Below are positions 16,487 to 25,599 of a stretch of 52,338 nucleotides of DNA, piece by piece (the stretch's first letter is position 1; each line of letters begins with the position of its first letter). Made by a program: the position numbers and the translations under genes. The DNA is from an uncultured bacterium (GTDB lineage: Bacteria; Planctomycetota; Phycisphaerae; Sedimentisphaerales; Anaerobacaceae). Below the pieces are notes generated by a model. It worked only from the letters and a program-made list of their open reading frames with translations. It was not told the DNA's origin and ran no database searches. Location: the NCBI GenBank assembly GCA_913009355.1, contig CAJVYN010000001.1, forward strand, positions 1 to 52,338, read 5' to 3'.

Positions 16487-16560
16487 TAGCGGGGGCAGGA
16501 TTCGAACCTGCGACCTCCGGGTTATGGGCCCGACGAGCTACCAGACTGCTCTACCCCGCG
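16487..16560 (-). tRNA. Initiator tRNA-Met (CAT anticodon)
   Basis: 74 bases without encoded CCA fold as a cloverleaf. Initiator hallmarks are three G-C pairs in the anticodon stem (TCGGG/CCCGG) and an unpaired first position (C1 opposite U72, where E. coli has C1 and A72). The anticodon loop is CCCATAA, so position 33 is C rather than the near-universal U. The T-arm is GCAGG-TTCGAAT-CCTGC. A TTTTTT run directly follows the 3' end and may terminate transcription. It is the last gene of the leftward ribosomal block. Confidence 0.93.
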
Positions 16561-16626
16561 ATCATTGGGCTACTAAAAATTAAAATACCACAAAAAACAT
16601 TTTTTATCAAGAACGATAAGGCAAAA

Positions 16627-17043
16627 TTACAAATTTTCGCGAATCTTAGCGGCAATTGCTTCTATCCTGCCTTGCTCATACTCGTAAGCCGGCCACCGGT
16701 CAAATAGGCCATCGCCGGTATTGCGAGGGATTATATGAAAATGCAAATGATTAACAATCTGGCCGGCCGCCCTGCCATTATTGCACAACACATTATAGCC
16801 GTCAGAACTCATCGCAGATACCACTGCTTCGGCGATTTGTCCAAGGCGGGAACCAACCCTGCCTAAAACCTCACCGGGACAATCGTGCAGTCTTTCAAAG
16901 TGCTGCTTGGGAATCACCAAACTGTGACCATCGCTTACCGGCCCAATATCCAAAAAAGCAAGAACAACCTCATCCTCGTAAATTTTCGTAACCGGTATTT
17001 GCCCAGCTACCATTTTACAAAAGAGACAATCGCCCACACTCAT
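16627..17043 (-). CDS. HIT-family nucleotide-binding hydrolase
   Basis: 138 residues with the histidine triad HLHFHIIP near residue 100 and the N-terminal CLFCKMVAGQIP typical of HINT/HIT proteins that hydrolyse AMP-lysine-like or dinucleoside phosphates. The physiological substrate is not shown. It lies 68 bases beyond rplQ. A tandem 14-base repeat at 17045-17072 immediately precedes the ATG and duplicates an AAGGAT Shine-Dalgarno-like word. Confidence 0.88.
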   Translation of the reverse strand: MSVGDCLFCKMVAGQIPVTKIYEDEVVLAFLDIGPVSDGHSLVIPKQHFERLHDCPGEVLGRVGSRLGQIAEAVVSAMSSDGYNVLCNNGRAAGQIVNHLHFHIIPRNTGDGLFDRWPAYEYEQGRIEAIAAKIRENL

Positions 17044-17044
17044 C

Positions 17045-17072
17045 CTACGGTTATCCTTCTACGATTATCCTT
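17045..17072. repeat. Tandem 14-base repeat upstream of the HIT gene
   Basis: CTACGGTTATCCTT (17045-17058) is followed directly by CTACGATTATCCTT (17059-17072), with one mismatch. On the transcribed strand each unit carries AAGGATAA. Confidence 0.6.
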
Positions 17073-17111
17073 CAAAAGATTAGTTTACCGCTACTGATTG
17101 GCTTTGTTTGC

Positions 17112-17597
17112 TCAACTGTTGGTTTCGGCAGTCTCTTCGGTCTTTTTGCGAGAGTCTTTTTTAGCAACGGCTTTAGCTTCTTTTTTTGAGTCCTCGCCCT
17201 TGCCTACAAGTTGCAGCAGAACCAATTGGCCGTTATCGCCCAACCTCCTTAAGGACAGACTAATAATTCTTGTATAGCCGCCCGGCCTGTCAAGGTATCG
17301 AGGACCAAGTTCGCTAAACAATTTTCCGATTATCGTGCCTTTCTTATCTACCTTGCCGTTTTCATCACTTACGATGTTACGATTACCAAGCAGGGCAATG
17401 GCCCGACGTCTGGCTGACAATGTTCCTTTCTTAGCCAGTGTAATTAACTTTTCGGCGAATGATTTTACCTCTTTGGCCTTTTCTATCGTCGTTGAAATCG
17501 TTTCGTGCTCGAAAAGCGAAGCAACCATATTTCGGCGCATAGCCAATCTATGCTCACTATCTCTACCTAACCGACGTCCTGCCACTCTATGACGCAT
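17112..17597 (-). CDS. rplQ: Ribosomal protein L17
   Basis: Large-subunit protein near the exit tunnel. The 161 residues begin MRHRVAGRRLGRDSEHR and contain the L17 core to about residue 125 (LGPRYLDRPGGYTRII). A Lys/Glu/Thr-rich C-terminal tail of about 35 residues (SKKEAKAVAKKDSRKKTEE) is longer than in the 116-130 residue norm. It follows rpoA by 50 bases in the usual alpha-operon order. Confidence 0.95.
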   Translation of the reverse strand: MRHRVAGRRLGRDSEHRLAMRRNMVASLFEHETISTTIEKAKEVKSFAEKLITLAKKGTLSARRRAIALLGNRNIVSDENGKVDKKGTIIGKLFSELGPRYLDRPGGYTRIISLSLRRLGDNGQLVLLQLVGKGEDSKKEAKAVAKKDSRKKTEETAETNS

Positions 17598-17647
17598 ATT
17601 CTAAATTTCCTCTAATGCGAAACTACTCGCAACTGTTATTAAAGAAG

Positions 17648-18658
17648 CTAATCACTTATATCTGTCATTCCTAAGGATAAACCTATATCGGCAAGCTTTC
17701 TTTTGATTTCCCGCAGAGAAGTTTTGCCAAAACTGCGAACCTTCAGTAACTCAGCTTCCGTCATTTTCGATAACTGGCCAACCGTTTCCACTTTCGCCGA
17801 TTCAAGACAGTTGCTTGCTCTTACCGACAGTTCCAACTCTGCAATGGGAGTATTCAGTTTTTGGGCTAATTCCTCATCAATTGCTTTCTCTTCCGGCACA
17901 TCTTCTGCTTCTGTAATCTGGTCAACAACGGTTTGTTCTCCAATCTCGAAATACTGTATGAACGGATTAATATGCTTGCGCAATATCTTAGCGGCCTCTA
18001 CCAGTGCCATTGCAGGTGTAATTGTTCCTTTGGTCCAAATCTCAAGAATCAGCTTGTCATAATTGGTCTTCTGCCCTACCCGGGTATCTTCGGTTGTGTA
18101 GCGAACTCTTGTAACCGGCGAATATACGGCATCGAGCAGTATTCTTCCAACATCCTGGTCGAATCTATCAGCAACAGCGATTCGTTCGGAAGCCGGCAGA
18201 TAGCCGCGACCGTTCTCAACCACCATTTCCATTTCAAAATTTACATCTTCGGTTAAAGTGGCTAACACCATATCTCTGCCTACCACTTCTATAGCTGCGT
18301 CTGCAACTATATCGGCTGCTGTTATAACTCCAGCTTTGTTTGCCAAAATCTTCATGGTCTTCGGCTCTTCACCCTGCAGCCGAATGACAAGATTCTTGAC
18401 ATTCAAAACTATCTCGGTAACATCCTCCATTACACCCTTTATCGAGGTAAATTCATGATCAACATCTGCTATTTTGATGGATGTTACGGCACTACCTTCC
18501 AAAGAGGAAAGCAATACACGTCTTAGACTGTTACCGATGGTAGTGCCGAAACCCCGCTCGAAAGGTTCTATAAAAAACCGGCTGTATTTATCACTCAATA
18601 CCGTCGTGTCTTGTTCAACACGCGTCGGTAATTCCAAACCACGCCATGTAACTCGCAT
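17648..18658 (-). CDS. rpoA: RNA polymerase alpha subunit
   Basis: 336 residues. The N-terminal assembly domain (FERGFGTTIGNSLRRVLLSSL; SIKGVMEDVTEIVLNVK) is followed by a linker and an alpha-CTD (ELSVRASNCLESAKVETVG; RSFGKTSLREIKRKL). The length is usual. The upstream spacer to rpsD holds a perfect 9-bp hairpin (18676-18697). Confidence 0.97.
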   Translation of the reverse strand: MRVTWRGLELPTRVEQDTTVLSDKYSRFFIEPFERGFGTTIGNSLRRVLLSSLEGSAVTSIKIADVDHEFTSIKGVMEDVTEIVLNVKNLVIRLQGEEPKTMKILANKAGVITAADIVADAAIEVVGRDMVLATLTEDVNFEMEMVVENGRGYLPASERIAVADRFDQDVGRILLDAVYSPVTRVRYTTEDTRVGQKTNYDKLILEIWTKGTITPAMALVEAAKILRKHINPFIQYFEIGEQTVVDQITEAEDVPEEKAIDEELAQKLNTPIAELELSVRASNCLESAKVETVGQLSKMTEAELLKVRSFGKTSLREIKRKLADIGLSLGMTDISD

Positions 18659-18675
18659 ACGCGCCTCCTAATGTA

Positions 18676-18697
18676 AGTTTTGAGTCAGCTCAAAACT
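18676..18697. repeat. Hairpin in rpsD-rpoA spacer
   Basis: AGTTTTGAG (18676-18684) and CTCAAAACT (18689-18697) form a perfect 9-bp stem with a 4-base loop. AAACT word repeats (ACTAAAAACTTAAAACT) follow. Possibly attenuating or an RNA-processing site before rpoA. Confidence 0.6.
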
Positions 18698-18727
18698 CAA
18701 CACTAAAAACTTAAAACTATTCTATAG

Positions 18728-19360
18728 CTATCTCGAACAGAACTCTACAACCAACTGCTCCTCAACAGGGATCTGAACATCATCTCGACAAGGCAGTGCA
18801 ACAATAGTAGCTTCAGGTTTTTCACGATCCAATTGCAACCAACTTTGTGTAGTAAAGTTTGGATTACTTTCCAACTGCTGCTTTACTCTTTTGAGACTCT
18901 TTTCGGAACCTTTGAGTGTTATTTTATCGCCGATTTTTGTAGTATAATCGCTGATATCAACCTTGTGGCCGTTTATATGCATGTGGCCGTGAGCGATCAG
19001 TTGTCTTGCGGCCTTACGCGACGGTGCAAAATTCAGCTTATACACCACATTATCAAAACGCCTTTCCAGCAACTGCAATAAGGTCTCGCCGGTATTACCC
19101 TTGGCCCGCTCGGCTTCGTGGAAAGTCTTGCTAAACTGGCGTTCCAGAAGTCCGTAGTACCTTTTTACTTTCTGCTTTTCGCGCAGTCGAACCCCGTACT
19201 CACTTACTCTGCCTCTGCGCCAACTATGCATACCAGGAGCTAAATTACGCTGCTTTTTTTCAATTGGACACTTAGCCGTCTCACATCTGATGCCCTTGAG
19301 CATCAACTTCACTGCTTCACGACGACAATGTTTACAAGATGAACCAAGATAACGCCCCAT
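18728..19360 (-). CDS. rpsD: Ribosomal protein S4, zinc-binding form
   Basis: 210 residues. The N-terminus keeps a four-Cys zinc site (CKHC at 9-12, then two further Cys at about 26 and 31). The S4 RNA-binding domain follows (RRFDNVVYKLNFAPSRKAARQ). S4 is a primary 16S rRNA binder and a translational repressor of the alpha operon in other bacteria. The position between rpsK and rpoA is canonical. Confidence 0.96.
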   Translation of the reverse strand: MGRYLGSSCKHCRREAVKLMLKGIRCETAKCPIEKKQRNLAPGMHSWRRGRVSEYGVRLREKQKVKRYYGLLERQFSKTFHEAERAKGNTGETLLQLLERRFDNVVYKLNFAPSRKAARQLIAHGHMHINGHKVDISDYTTKIGDKITLKGSEKSLKRVKQQLESNPNFTTQSWLQLDREKPEATIVALPCRDDVQIPVEEQLVVEFCSR

Positions 19361-19393
19361 CTTTTTTATTTATCTCCAAAAAAAGTTTTCTTT

Positions 19394-19774
19394 TTATACC
19401 CGTCTTCGCTTTGGCGGTCTACAGCCATTATGCGGAAGAGGCGTAACATCCTCTATCGATGCTATACGCAATCCGGCCTGCTGCAGCGCAGAAATAGCAG
19501 ATTCACGCCCTGAGCCGGGCCCGTTAACCCTAATTTCGACCTCACGCACGCCATTACGCATAGCGGCACTGGCACAACGTTGCGCCGCCTGCTGAGCGGC
19601 AAAAGGCGTACTCTTACGAGAGCCTTTGAAGCCGACACAACCTGATGAACCTGAACAAATTGTGTCGCCGTCTAAATCCGTAATCGTAATCAACGTATTG
19701 TTAAAAGTCGCTTTTATGTGCACAATAGCCTTGACGACATTTCTTCTAACTTTTCGTTTCGCACTTTTTGCCAT
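19394..19774 (-). CDS. rpsK: Ribosomal protein S11
   Basis: 126 residues with [16 protein letters not shown]-like ([10 protein letters not shown]), [17 protein letters not shown] and [18 protein letters not shown], the universal S11 C-terminus. Platform protein near the mRNA exit. Standard alpha-operon order after rpsM. Confidence 0.97.
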   Translation of the reverse strand: MAKSAKRKVRRNVVKAIVHIKATFNNTLITITDLDGDTICSGSSGCVGFKGSRKSTPFAAQQAAQRCASAAMRNGVREVEIRVNGPGSGRESAISALQQAGLRIASIEDVTPLPHNGCRPPKRRRV

Positions 19775-19812
19775 TATCTCGTATCCCGTATCTCGTATCT
19801 CGCTTCACGCTT
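19775..19812. repeat. CGTATCTCG word repeat between rpsM and rpsK
   Basis: ATCTCGTATCCCGTATCTCG and a further TATCTCGCTTCACGC fill the spacer. The same words recur at 1570-1600, 27752-27775, 31571-31600 and 48937-48970. Confidence 0.55.
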
Positions 19813-20196
19813 TTAGCGTGCTTCCTTTACGCTCTTCTTGCCCGCCACCGTTTTTCTGGGGCCTTTGCGAGTTCGTGCATTGCTTTGAGTGCACTGACCC
19901 CGAACAGGCAGTCCCCTTCTGTGCCGAAGACCTTTGTAACAGTTTATACTGCGCAGCCGAGCGATATTTTGAGCCACCTGTCTGCGAAGCTGGCCTCCCA
20001 CAATGTAATTGCGGTCGATAATCTGAGTTATCCGGCTAAGCTCGTCTTCGGTGAGTTTGTTTGCCTTCGTGTCTCCTTTAATCCTGGCCTCTTTCAAAAT
20101 CTGCTCCGAGGTATATTGCCCTATACCATTAATATAGGTCAATGAAATCCATATGGATTTGTCATTGGGAATATCGACACCAACTATACGCGGCAT
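19813..20196 (-). CDS. rpsM: Ribosomal protein S13
   Basis: 127 residues beginning [19 protein letters not shown]. It has helix-two-turn-helix and the conserved [22 protein letters not shown], followed by a basic tail contacting the P-site tRNA. Follows rpmJ as usual. Confidence 0.97.
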   Translation of the reverse strand: MPRIVGVDIPNDKSIWISLTYINGIGQYTSEQILKEARIKGDTKANKLTEDELSRITQIIDRNYIVGGQLRRQVAQNIARLRSINCYKGLRHRRGLPVRGQCTQSNARTRKGPRKTVAGKKSVKEAR

Positions 20197-20268
20197 ATTA
20201 GCTCCTTTTTCAGTTCGTAGTTCGTGGTTTCCTGTCCATGAACTATGAACTCATAACTATCAACTCAA

Positions 20269-20382
20269 TTATCCCTGTCGCTGTTTGTGTCGTGGGTTTG
20301 TACAAATCACCCGCACAACACCTTTGCGACGAATAACCTTGCAATTTTCACATATACGTTTTACAGAACTTTTAACTTTCAT
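20269..20382 (-). CDS. rpmJ: Ribosomal protein L36
   Basis: A 37-residue protein [20 protein letters not shown], then [17 protein letters not shown]. The zinc ligands (Cys11, Cys14, Cys27, His32) of the C+ form are intact. It lies between infA and rpsM, its usual place. The start is fixed by the invariant N-terminus. Confidence 0.95.
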   Translation of the reverse strand: MKVKSSVKRICENCKVIRRKGVVRVICTNPRHKQRQG

Positions 20383-20435
20383 TCTTTCTCAACTATTTCT
20401 CATTCGCGATTCGCTCGCATACACGCGCAACTCAA

Positions 20436-20651
20436 TCAATTGCGCAGAACTATTCGGCCTCTATTCAAGTCATACGGTGACATTTCAACCGTAACGGTAT
20501 CACCCGGCAAAATTCGAATAAAATGCATTCTCATTTTGCCCGAAACATGGGCCATAATTTTGTGGCCGTTTTCCAATTCCACCTTAAACACCGCATTCGG
20601 CAAAGCATCTGTCACCTTGGCCTGTAATCTTATTGTGTCCTTCTTTACCAT
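20436..20651 (-). CDS. infA: Translation initiation factor IF-1
   Basis: 71 residues, an S1-like OB fold: [39 protein letters not shown], and the C-terminal [12 protein letters not shown]. Binds the ribosomal A site during initiation. It starts 7 bases after the map stop. Confidence 0.96.
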   Translation of the reverse strand: MVKKDTIRLQAKVTDALPNAVFKVELENGHKIMAHVSGKMRMHFIRILPGDTVTVEMSPYDLNRGRIVLRN

Positions 20652-20657
20652 AGGCGT

Positions 20658-21437
20658 TTATTTTACAGTCAACACCTCACAACCATTTTTTATTAATGCA
20701 ATTGTATGCTCAAAATGAGCTGAGCATTTCTCGTCTTTTGTTACCACTGTCCATCCGTCTTTCAGTGTTCGCACGGCACTGCTGCCGGCATTAATCATCG
20801 GCTCCACTGCTATAACCATACCTTCAGTCAAAACAATATCATCAGCTAATAACTCATCGCTGACAAAGTTAGGTATTTTCGGCTCTTCGTGCATTTTTCT
20901 GCCAATGCCATGCCCAACAAACTCCTTCACTATCGAAAAGCCGGCCGATTCAGCATAGTTTTGCATTTCCGCAGCTATCCGGCTCCACTTAACAGACGGC
21001 ACAGCCTTTGCTATCGCTATATCGAGAACATGCTTTGTTACGTCTATCAGCCTCTGTTTATCCTCGGAAACCTCACCTATGCCAATCGTAACAGCGGCAT
21101 CTCCACAATAGCCGTCAAGGCTAACGCCGAAATCAACGCTCAGGATATCACCGCTCTTAAGTTTTACGGTCTCGGAAGGAATTCCATGAACGACCTGCTC
21201 ATTTATCGAGGCACAAATCGCACCTGGAAACGGAATCCGAGACGAGGGGCTGCGGACACCCTTAAACAAAGCCTTTGCCCCGGCATCAGCGGTCATTTGC
21301 AAAGCTACACTGTCCAGGTGAGCCGTGGTTACTCCCGGCTCTGCAATCTCTTGTAATTTTGAAAGAACATTTTCTACGACAGCGCCCGCTTTACGAATTA
21401 ACTCGATTTCTCTTCGGCTGCGAAGCGTTATAGCCAT
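20658..21437 (-). CDS. map: Methionine aminopeptidase, type I
   Basis: Removes N-terminal Met from nascent proteins. 259 residues with the pita-bread metal ligands visible: Asp in VDFGVSLDGYCGDAA (two Asp), His in GHGIGRKMHEEP, Glu in EGMVIAVEP and Glu in HFEHTIAL. Lacks the N-terminal zinc extension of type Ib. It overlaps adk by 10 bases, so it is translationally coupled. Confidence 0.95.
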   Translation of the reverse strand: MAITLRSRREIELIRKAGAVVENVLSKLQEIAEPGVTTAHLDSVALQMTADAGAKALFKGVRSPSSRIPFPGAICASINEQVVHGIPSETVKLKSGDILSVDFGVSLDGYCGDAAVTIGIGEVSEDKQRLIDVTKHVLDIAIAKAVPSVKWSRIAAEMQNYAESAGFSIVKEFVGHGIGRKMHEEPKIPNFVSDELLADDIVLTEGMVIAVEPMINAGSSAVRTLKDGWTVVTKDEKCSAHFEHTIALIKNGCEVLTVK

Positions 21438-22087
21438 AGGGCATCCAACTTCTCGAATACTAAAGCACTTACCTCGTCGGCATCCTTATTAGCATCAATG
21501 TCGTAAACCGTGCTACCGTTTTTATTCTTATAGTAATCCACCACCGGTTCTGTCTGCCGGCGGTAGGTTTTAAGCCGATTCATCACCACTTCAATACTGT
21601 CATCCGGTCTCTGAATAAGCTCAGTGCCGTCGTTATCGCATATTCCTTCAACCTTTGGCTTTAGGTTTTCAATGTGGTAAACCGCACCACATTGAGGGCA
21701 GCTTCTCCTGCCAGTCATCCTCTGGGCCACCATCTGCTCATCTATCTGAAGGTTCAAAACAACATCTATTTTTTTCTCGTCCGAAGCCTTCAACAATCTA
21801 TCAAGCTCGGCGGCCTGATGAACGGTTCTGGGAAAGCCGTCCAGTACAAAACCGGCCTCTGAAGCTTTGTTTATCGCACCAGCCATCATCCCAACTATCA
21901 CCTCATCCGGCACAAGTGCACCTGAATCCATATAACTTTGGGCTTTTTTTCCCAGTTCAGTGCCTGCAACCCTTTCCTGGCGTAAGATATCTCCGCTGGA
22001 TAGATGCAGCAAGCCATATTTGGCAACAATACGCTTACACTGGGTTCCTTTGCCCGCACCAGGAGCGCCCAACAAAACTATTCTCAT
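21428..22087 (-). CDS. adk: Adenylate kinase
   Basis: 219 residues, long-LID form. P-loop GAPGAGKGTQC is at 7-17 and DGFPRT marks the NMP-binding side. The LID carries a structural zinc site with three Cys and an Asp (RRSCPQCGAVYH, CDND), as in Bacillus enzymes. Catalyses ATP + AMP to 2 ADP. Overlaps both secY (4 bases) and map (10 bases). Confidence 0.96.
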   Translation of the reverse strand: MRIVLLGAPGAGKGTQCKRIVAKYGLLHLSSGDILRQERVAGTELGKKAQSYMDSGALVPDEVIVGMMAGAINKASEAGFVLDGFPRTVHQAAELDRLLKASDEKKIDVVLNLQIDEQMVAQRMTGRRSCPQCGAVYHIENLKPKVEGICDNDGTELIQRPDDSIEVVMNRLKTYRRQTEPVVDYYKNKNGSTVYDIDANKDADEVSALVFEKLDALWL

Positions 22088-23439
22088 CCATACGCCCCTT
22101 TTATCCTGCCGGTCTCGCTGAAACCATCATAACTGCGCATCAACAGATTAGCCTCGATTTTCTGAACCAGATCGAGGGAAACACTGACAACTATCAATAA
22201 GCCGGTACCGCCCAAAAATGTAGCTATTCGCCAATCAACTCCCAACAATATTGAAATCACCGACGGCACAACGGCAATTATAGCTAAGAATGACGCTCCA
22301 AAATAAGTGATTCTGGTCATTACCGTTTCCAAATATTCAGCGGTTCGCCGTCCGGGCCGAAGTCCCGGGATAAAGCTGCCCGAATCCCGCAGGTTTTTGG
22401 CCATTTCCTTCGGCTGGAACTGTACAGTCGTCCAAAAATAAGCGAACAGGAATATCAATAACATGTACAAAACATTGTACGTATAGGCGCCGGGGCCCAA
22501 AGCGTTTTGCAAACTATAAAGAAATCCCGATTCACTGAATCTCGGAATGTTTGCCAACCAGCCAACTATCACCGGCAGAAACATCATAAAACTCGATGCG
22601 AAGATTATCGGCATCACTCCACCGTGATTGACACGAAGCGGCAGATAGTGTCTCTGGCCACCATACATTCGACGTCCCCGCATCTGTTTTGCCTGTTGAA
22701 TCGGTATTCGGCGCTGGCCCTGGGTTATTAGTATGGCGCCTGCAACAACAAATACAAACGCTGCTATCAGAAACAATATCTTTGCCGGACCTATGGTGCC
22801 GACAGGTGCACCAACTCTAAAGTTAACATTCTGCCAAAGCATATTGACTGCCCAGGGCATTCTGGATACGATACCGGCCATAATTATCAAACTAATGCCG
22901 TTGCCTATGCCATATTCATCTATCTGCTCGCCGAGCCACATCAAGAAGACGGTGCCGGCCGTCATAGCGACAATACCCATCATTACAGCTTGAGTATGCA
23001 TGCCGGCATAGACATAAGCTCCCAACATTTTCATATACATCATCGCCTGGATGACACATATCAATACTGTCAAGTAACGTGTGTACTCCTGTATCTTTTT
23101 ATGGCCTGTTTGGCCTTCCTGTCGCAATTTTTTCAAAGCGGGAATAACCTCGCCCAACAGCATAAGAATAATCGATGCGGTAATATAAGGCATAATTCCC
23201 AGACCAAACAAACTGCTGCGGCTCAAGGTTCCACCGGTAAACATTTGCATGTATTCAGCAGCTCTGCCTAAGGGGCTATCCGTGTCTCTTGTGGCGACAG
23301 CGGCGGCTATCTTTTCCTGGTCAAAACCGGGGTTGGGGATATGGAAACCAACCCTGTATATCATCAGCAGCGCCACAGTAAAAAGAATCTTGTTACGCAA
23401 ATCCGGAATTCTGAATATATTTAATACTGTTCCAAGCAT
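22084..23439 (-). CDS. secY: Preprotein translocase subunit SecY
   Basis: Channel subunit of the SecYEG translocon. 451 residues with ten hydrophobic segments, SecY signatures GIMPYITASIILMLL and LNQYT-region equivalent HLPLRVN, and the loop PKEMAKNLRDSGSFIPGLRPG. Sits between rplO and adk, the usual spc-operon position. Confidence 0.97.
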   Translation of the reverse strand: MLGTVLNIFRIPDLRNKILFTVALLMIYRVGFHIPNPGFDQEKIAAAVATRDTDSPLGRAAEYMQMFTGGTLSRSSLFGLGIMPYITASIILMLLGEVIPALKKLRQEGQTGHKKIQEYTRYLTVLICVIQAMMYMKMLGAYVYAGMHTQAVMMGIVAMTAGTVFLMWLGEQIDEYGIGNGISLIIMAGIVSRMPWAVNMLWQNVNFRVGAPVGTIGPAKILFLIAAFVFVVAGAILITQGQRRIPIQQAKQMRGRRMYGGQRHYLPLRVNHGGVMPIIFASSFMMFLPVIVGWLANIPRFSESGFLYSLQNALGPGAYTYNVLYMLLIFLFAYFWTTVQFQPKEMAKNLRDSGSFIPGLRPGRRTAEYLETVMTRITYFGASFLAIIAVVPSVISILLGVDWRIATFLGGTGLLIVVSVSLDLVQKIEANLLMRSYDGFSETGRIKGAYG

Positions 23440-23531
23440 TTTTTCAAATCAAAAATTAAAAGCCATAACTCAAAATTTAAAACCATACGAAACTAAAAAC
23501 TGTTAAATTTAAGGTTCCACAGCTTTTCACT

Positions 23532-23981
23532 TTACGTTTTACATTTTTTCGCCGTACCACCAGAAGCCACAATCTTCTGCTCTGCGGTTTTGCTGAATTT
23601 ATGAGCTGTTATTTGCAGTCTTTTAGTCAGTTCACCATCACCAAGAATCTTAACCTTACTTTTCAGACTGTCAATCAGTCCGGCATTAGATAATTGTTCT
23701 ACTCCGATAGCGGCGCCATCATCAAATTTTTCCAATTGTGATACATTGATAATCTCATAGCGTGTAGCGAAATTATAATTACTAAAGCCACGTTTGGGCA
23801 ATCTTCTAAACAGAGGCATCTGTCCGCCCTCAAAAAGCGAATTGGAAGTCGAACCAGCCCTGCTGCCGCCACCTTTATGGCCTCGACCGCATGTTTTGCC
23901 TCGGCCGGAGCCGGAGCCTCTGCCAACACGACGTCGGCGTGCATGCTTACCTGCAATAGAAGTTACTTGCAAATTGGACAT
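23532..23981 (-). CDS. rplO: Ribosomal protein L15
   Basis: 149 residues with the Gly/Arg-rich N-terminal extension (RRRVGRGSGSGRGKTCGRGHKG) and the RRLPKRGF motif. It lies only 8 bases after rpsE; rpmD (L30), normally between them, is absent. The upstream spacer to secY has AAAATT word repeats and a CACTTTACGTTTTAC word. Confidence 0.95.
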   Translation of the reverse strand: MSNLQVTSIAGKHARRRRVGRGSGSGRGKTCGRGHKGGGSRAGSTSNSLFEGGQMPLFRRLPKRGFSNYNFATRYEIINVSQLEKFDDGAAIGVEQLSNAGLIDSLKSKVKILGDGELTKRLQITAHKFSKTAEQKIVASGGTAKKCKT

Positions 23982-23989
23982 CTAAATCA

Positions 23990-24550
23990 TCACCACCTTT
24001 TTACAGTTTCAAGTTTTACGCCACGAAGAGATTCAACCATTTCTTTGCTGCGCAATCTCAGAAGCCCGTCTAATGTAGCTTTGACAACATTTTTAGCGGA
24101 GGTACTTCCGTAAACTTTTGTAAGTACATCCTGCACACCGGCAAATTCCAGTACTGCTCGAGCGCTGGAGCCGGCGATAACGCCGGTGCCGGGACTGGCC
24201 GGTACGAGCGTTATTTTTGTAGCTCTATATCTGCCATTGATCTGATGCGGAATTGTTCGGCCGACCAAAGCTATTTTGTGCAAAGATTTTTTGGCATCTT
24301 TCACACCTTTCTCCACCGCCAGAGGGACTTCGTTGGCCTTACCATAACCAACACCCACCGTACCCGCACGGTCGCCAAGCACAACTAACGCCGCAAAACT
24401 GAACCGCCGGCCTCCTTTGACCACTTTGGAACAGCGAAACACTTTTACAACCGTATCTTCCAACGGCTTTTCTTCCTGACCAGATAATTTAACCGGTTCT
24501 GCTGTCAATTTTTCTCCAATTCCAAAAACCTTTTTTTGCCACAAAGGCAA
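23990..24550 (-). CDS. rpsE: Ribosomal protein S5
   Basis: 186 residues with the S5 double-stranded RNA-binding N-domain (VVKGGRRFSFAALVVLGD, GVGYGKANEVPLAVEKG) and the C-domain (LVPASPGTGVIAG). A roughly 30-residue N-terminal extension precedes EDTVVKVFRCSKV. Decoding-fidelity protein of the 30S. Spc-operon order. Confidence 0.96.
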   Translation of the reverse strand: MPLWQKKVFGIGEKLTAEPVKLSGQEEKPLEDTVVKVFRCSKVVKGGRRFSFAALVVLGDRAGTVGVGYGKANEVPLAVEKGVKDAKKSLHKIALVGRTIPHQINGRYRATKITLVPASPGTGVIAGSSARAVLEFAGVQDVLTKVYGSTSAKNVVKATLDGLLRLRSKEMVESLRGVKLETVKRW

Positions 24551-24618
24551 CTAAAGCTTAAATATATTTGTTTTTTTGACCTTTAATTTAGCTATCGCCG
24601 TTTCATCGCTAAATTCAA

Positions 24619-24984
24619 TTAAAACACCAGCCCGGCTTTTCTTGCCGCTTCGGCAAGAGCTTTGGCTCTGCCGTGAAACTTATAGCGGTTTCTATCAAAG
24701 CAAACACACTTAATACCAACACCAATCGCCTGTTTTGCGACTGCTTCACCCACTATTTGCGCAGCCTTTTTATCACCGCCATTGGGTAATCGGTCGCGCA
24801 TGCCTTTTGTTCTTGTGCTTGCCGAGACTAACGTTGCTCCCACAACATCATCTATAACCTGAGCGTAAATATGCCTGTTCGAGCGAAATATTGACAGTCG
24901 TGGCCTGTCCGGTGTCCCAAAAACTTTCTTTCGCACGTGATATTTACGTCTCAGCGCTGCTTTTCTTGTCCTGTTAATTCTCAA
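24619..24984 (-). CDS. rplR: Ribosomal protein L18
   Basis: 121 residues with the 5S rRNA-binding core [20 protein letters not shown] and the C-terminus [23 protein letters not shown]. The best start is an unusual TTG at 24984, lying inside a GAATTGAGAATTGAGAATT word repeat, so the spacer repeat supplies the start codon. No better in-frame start matches the family N-terminus. Confidence 0.93.
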   Translation of the reverse strand: MRINRTRKAALRRKYHVRKKVFGTPDRPRLSIFRSNRHIYAQVIDDVVGATLVSASTRTKGMRDRLPNGGDKKAAQIVGEAVAKQAIGVGIKCVCFDRNRYKFHGRAKALAEAARKAGLVF

Positions 24985-25007
24985 TTCTCAATTCTCAATT
25001 CTTAGTG
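24981..25007. repeat. TTCTCAA tandem word repeat at the rplR start
   Basis: TCAATTCTCAATTCTCAATT is a tandem 8-base repeat spanning the rplR start codon. Confidence 0.6.
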
Positions 25008-25017
25008 TTTAGTTCTT

Positions 25018-25599
25018 TTATGCTGCTCCTGTGGCAAATGCTTTGCCGGCTTTGCGTCTTATGTGTTCGTCAGCATAACGAATACCCTTTCCCTTATAGG
25101 GTTCAGGCGGCCTTATTTTCCGTATATCGGCAGCAAACTGTCCCAGCAGAGACTTGTCTGTTGCCAAAAGCGTAAACCTGGCGGGGACTTCATTGCCTCT
25201 GGTTGCGCCCGTCCCAATATTTACCTTTATACCCTCCGGCACTACCATCTCTACCGGATGGCAAAAGCCGATTTGCAAAATCACTTTTCCGCCCTGCTCC
25301 TTGATACTATAGCCGGTGCCGTATATTTCCATTTTCTTTTCAAAACCTTTACTGACGCCGGTTACCATATTGGCAATCAAGGCACGCATTGTGCCGTGTA
25401 ACTGCCTATCCTGGCGTATTTTTGGATGCTCATTTTCAACCAATACTTTCCCTGTGGAACTGTCAACTTTTATCTTTATCCGCTGGTGACAGTCCAACTG
25501 CAAACTACCGAGCGGACCTGTCACTTTAACACACAGACCCTTCTGCTCGACCTTTACCCCTTCAGGGATAATAATTGGTTTTTTTCCGATACGACTCAT
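25018..25599 (-). CDS. rplF: Ribosomal protein L6
   Basis: 193 residues from the ATG at 25599, which begins MSRIGKKPIIIPEGV as in the family; a start five codons upstream is not needed. Two L6 repeats are present, with GTMRALIANMVTGVSKGFEK and RKIRPPEPYKGKGIRYADE. The start overlaps the rpsH stop as TAATG, so the genes are translationally coupled. Confidence 0.95.
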   Translation of the reverse strand: MSRIGKKPIIIPEGVKVEQKGLCVKVTGPLGSLQLDCHQRIKIKVDSSTGKVLVENEHPKIRQDRQLHGTMRALIANMVTGVSKGFEKKMEIYGTGYSIKEQGGKVILQIGFCHPVEMVVPEGIKVNIGTGATRGNEVPARFTLLATDKSLLGQFAADIRKIRPPEPYKGKGIRYADEHIRRKAGKAFATGAA

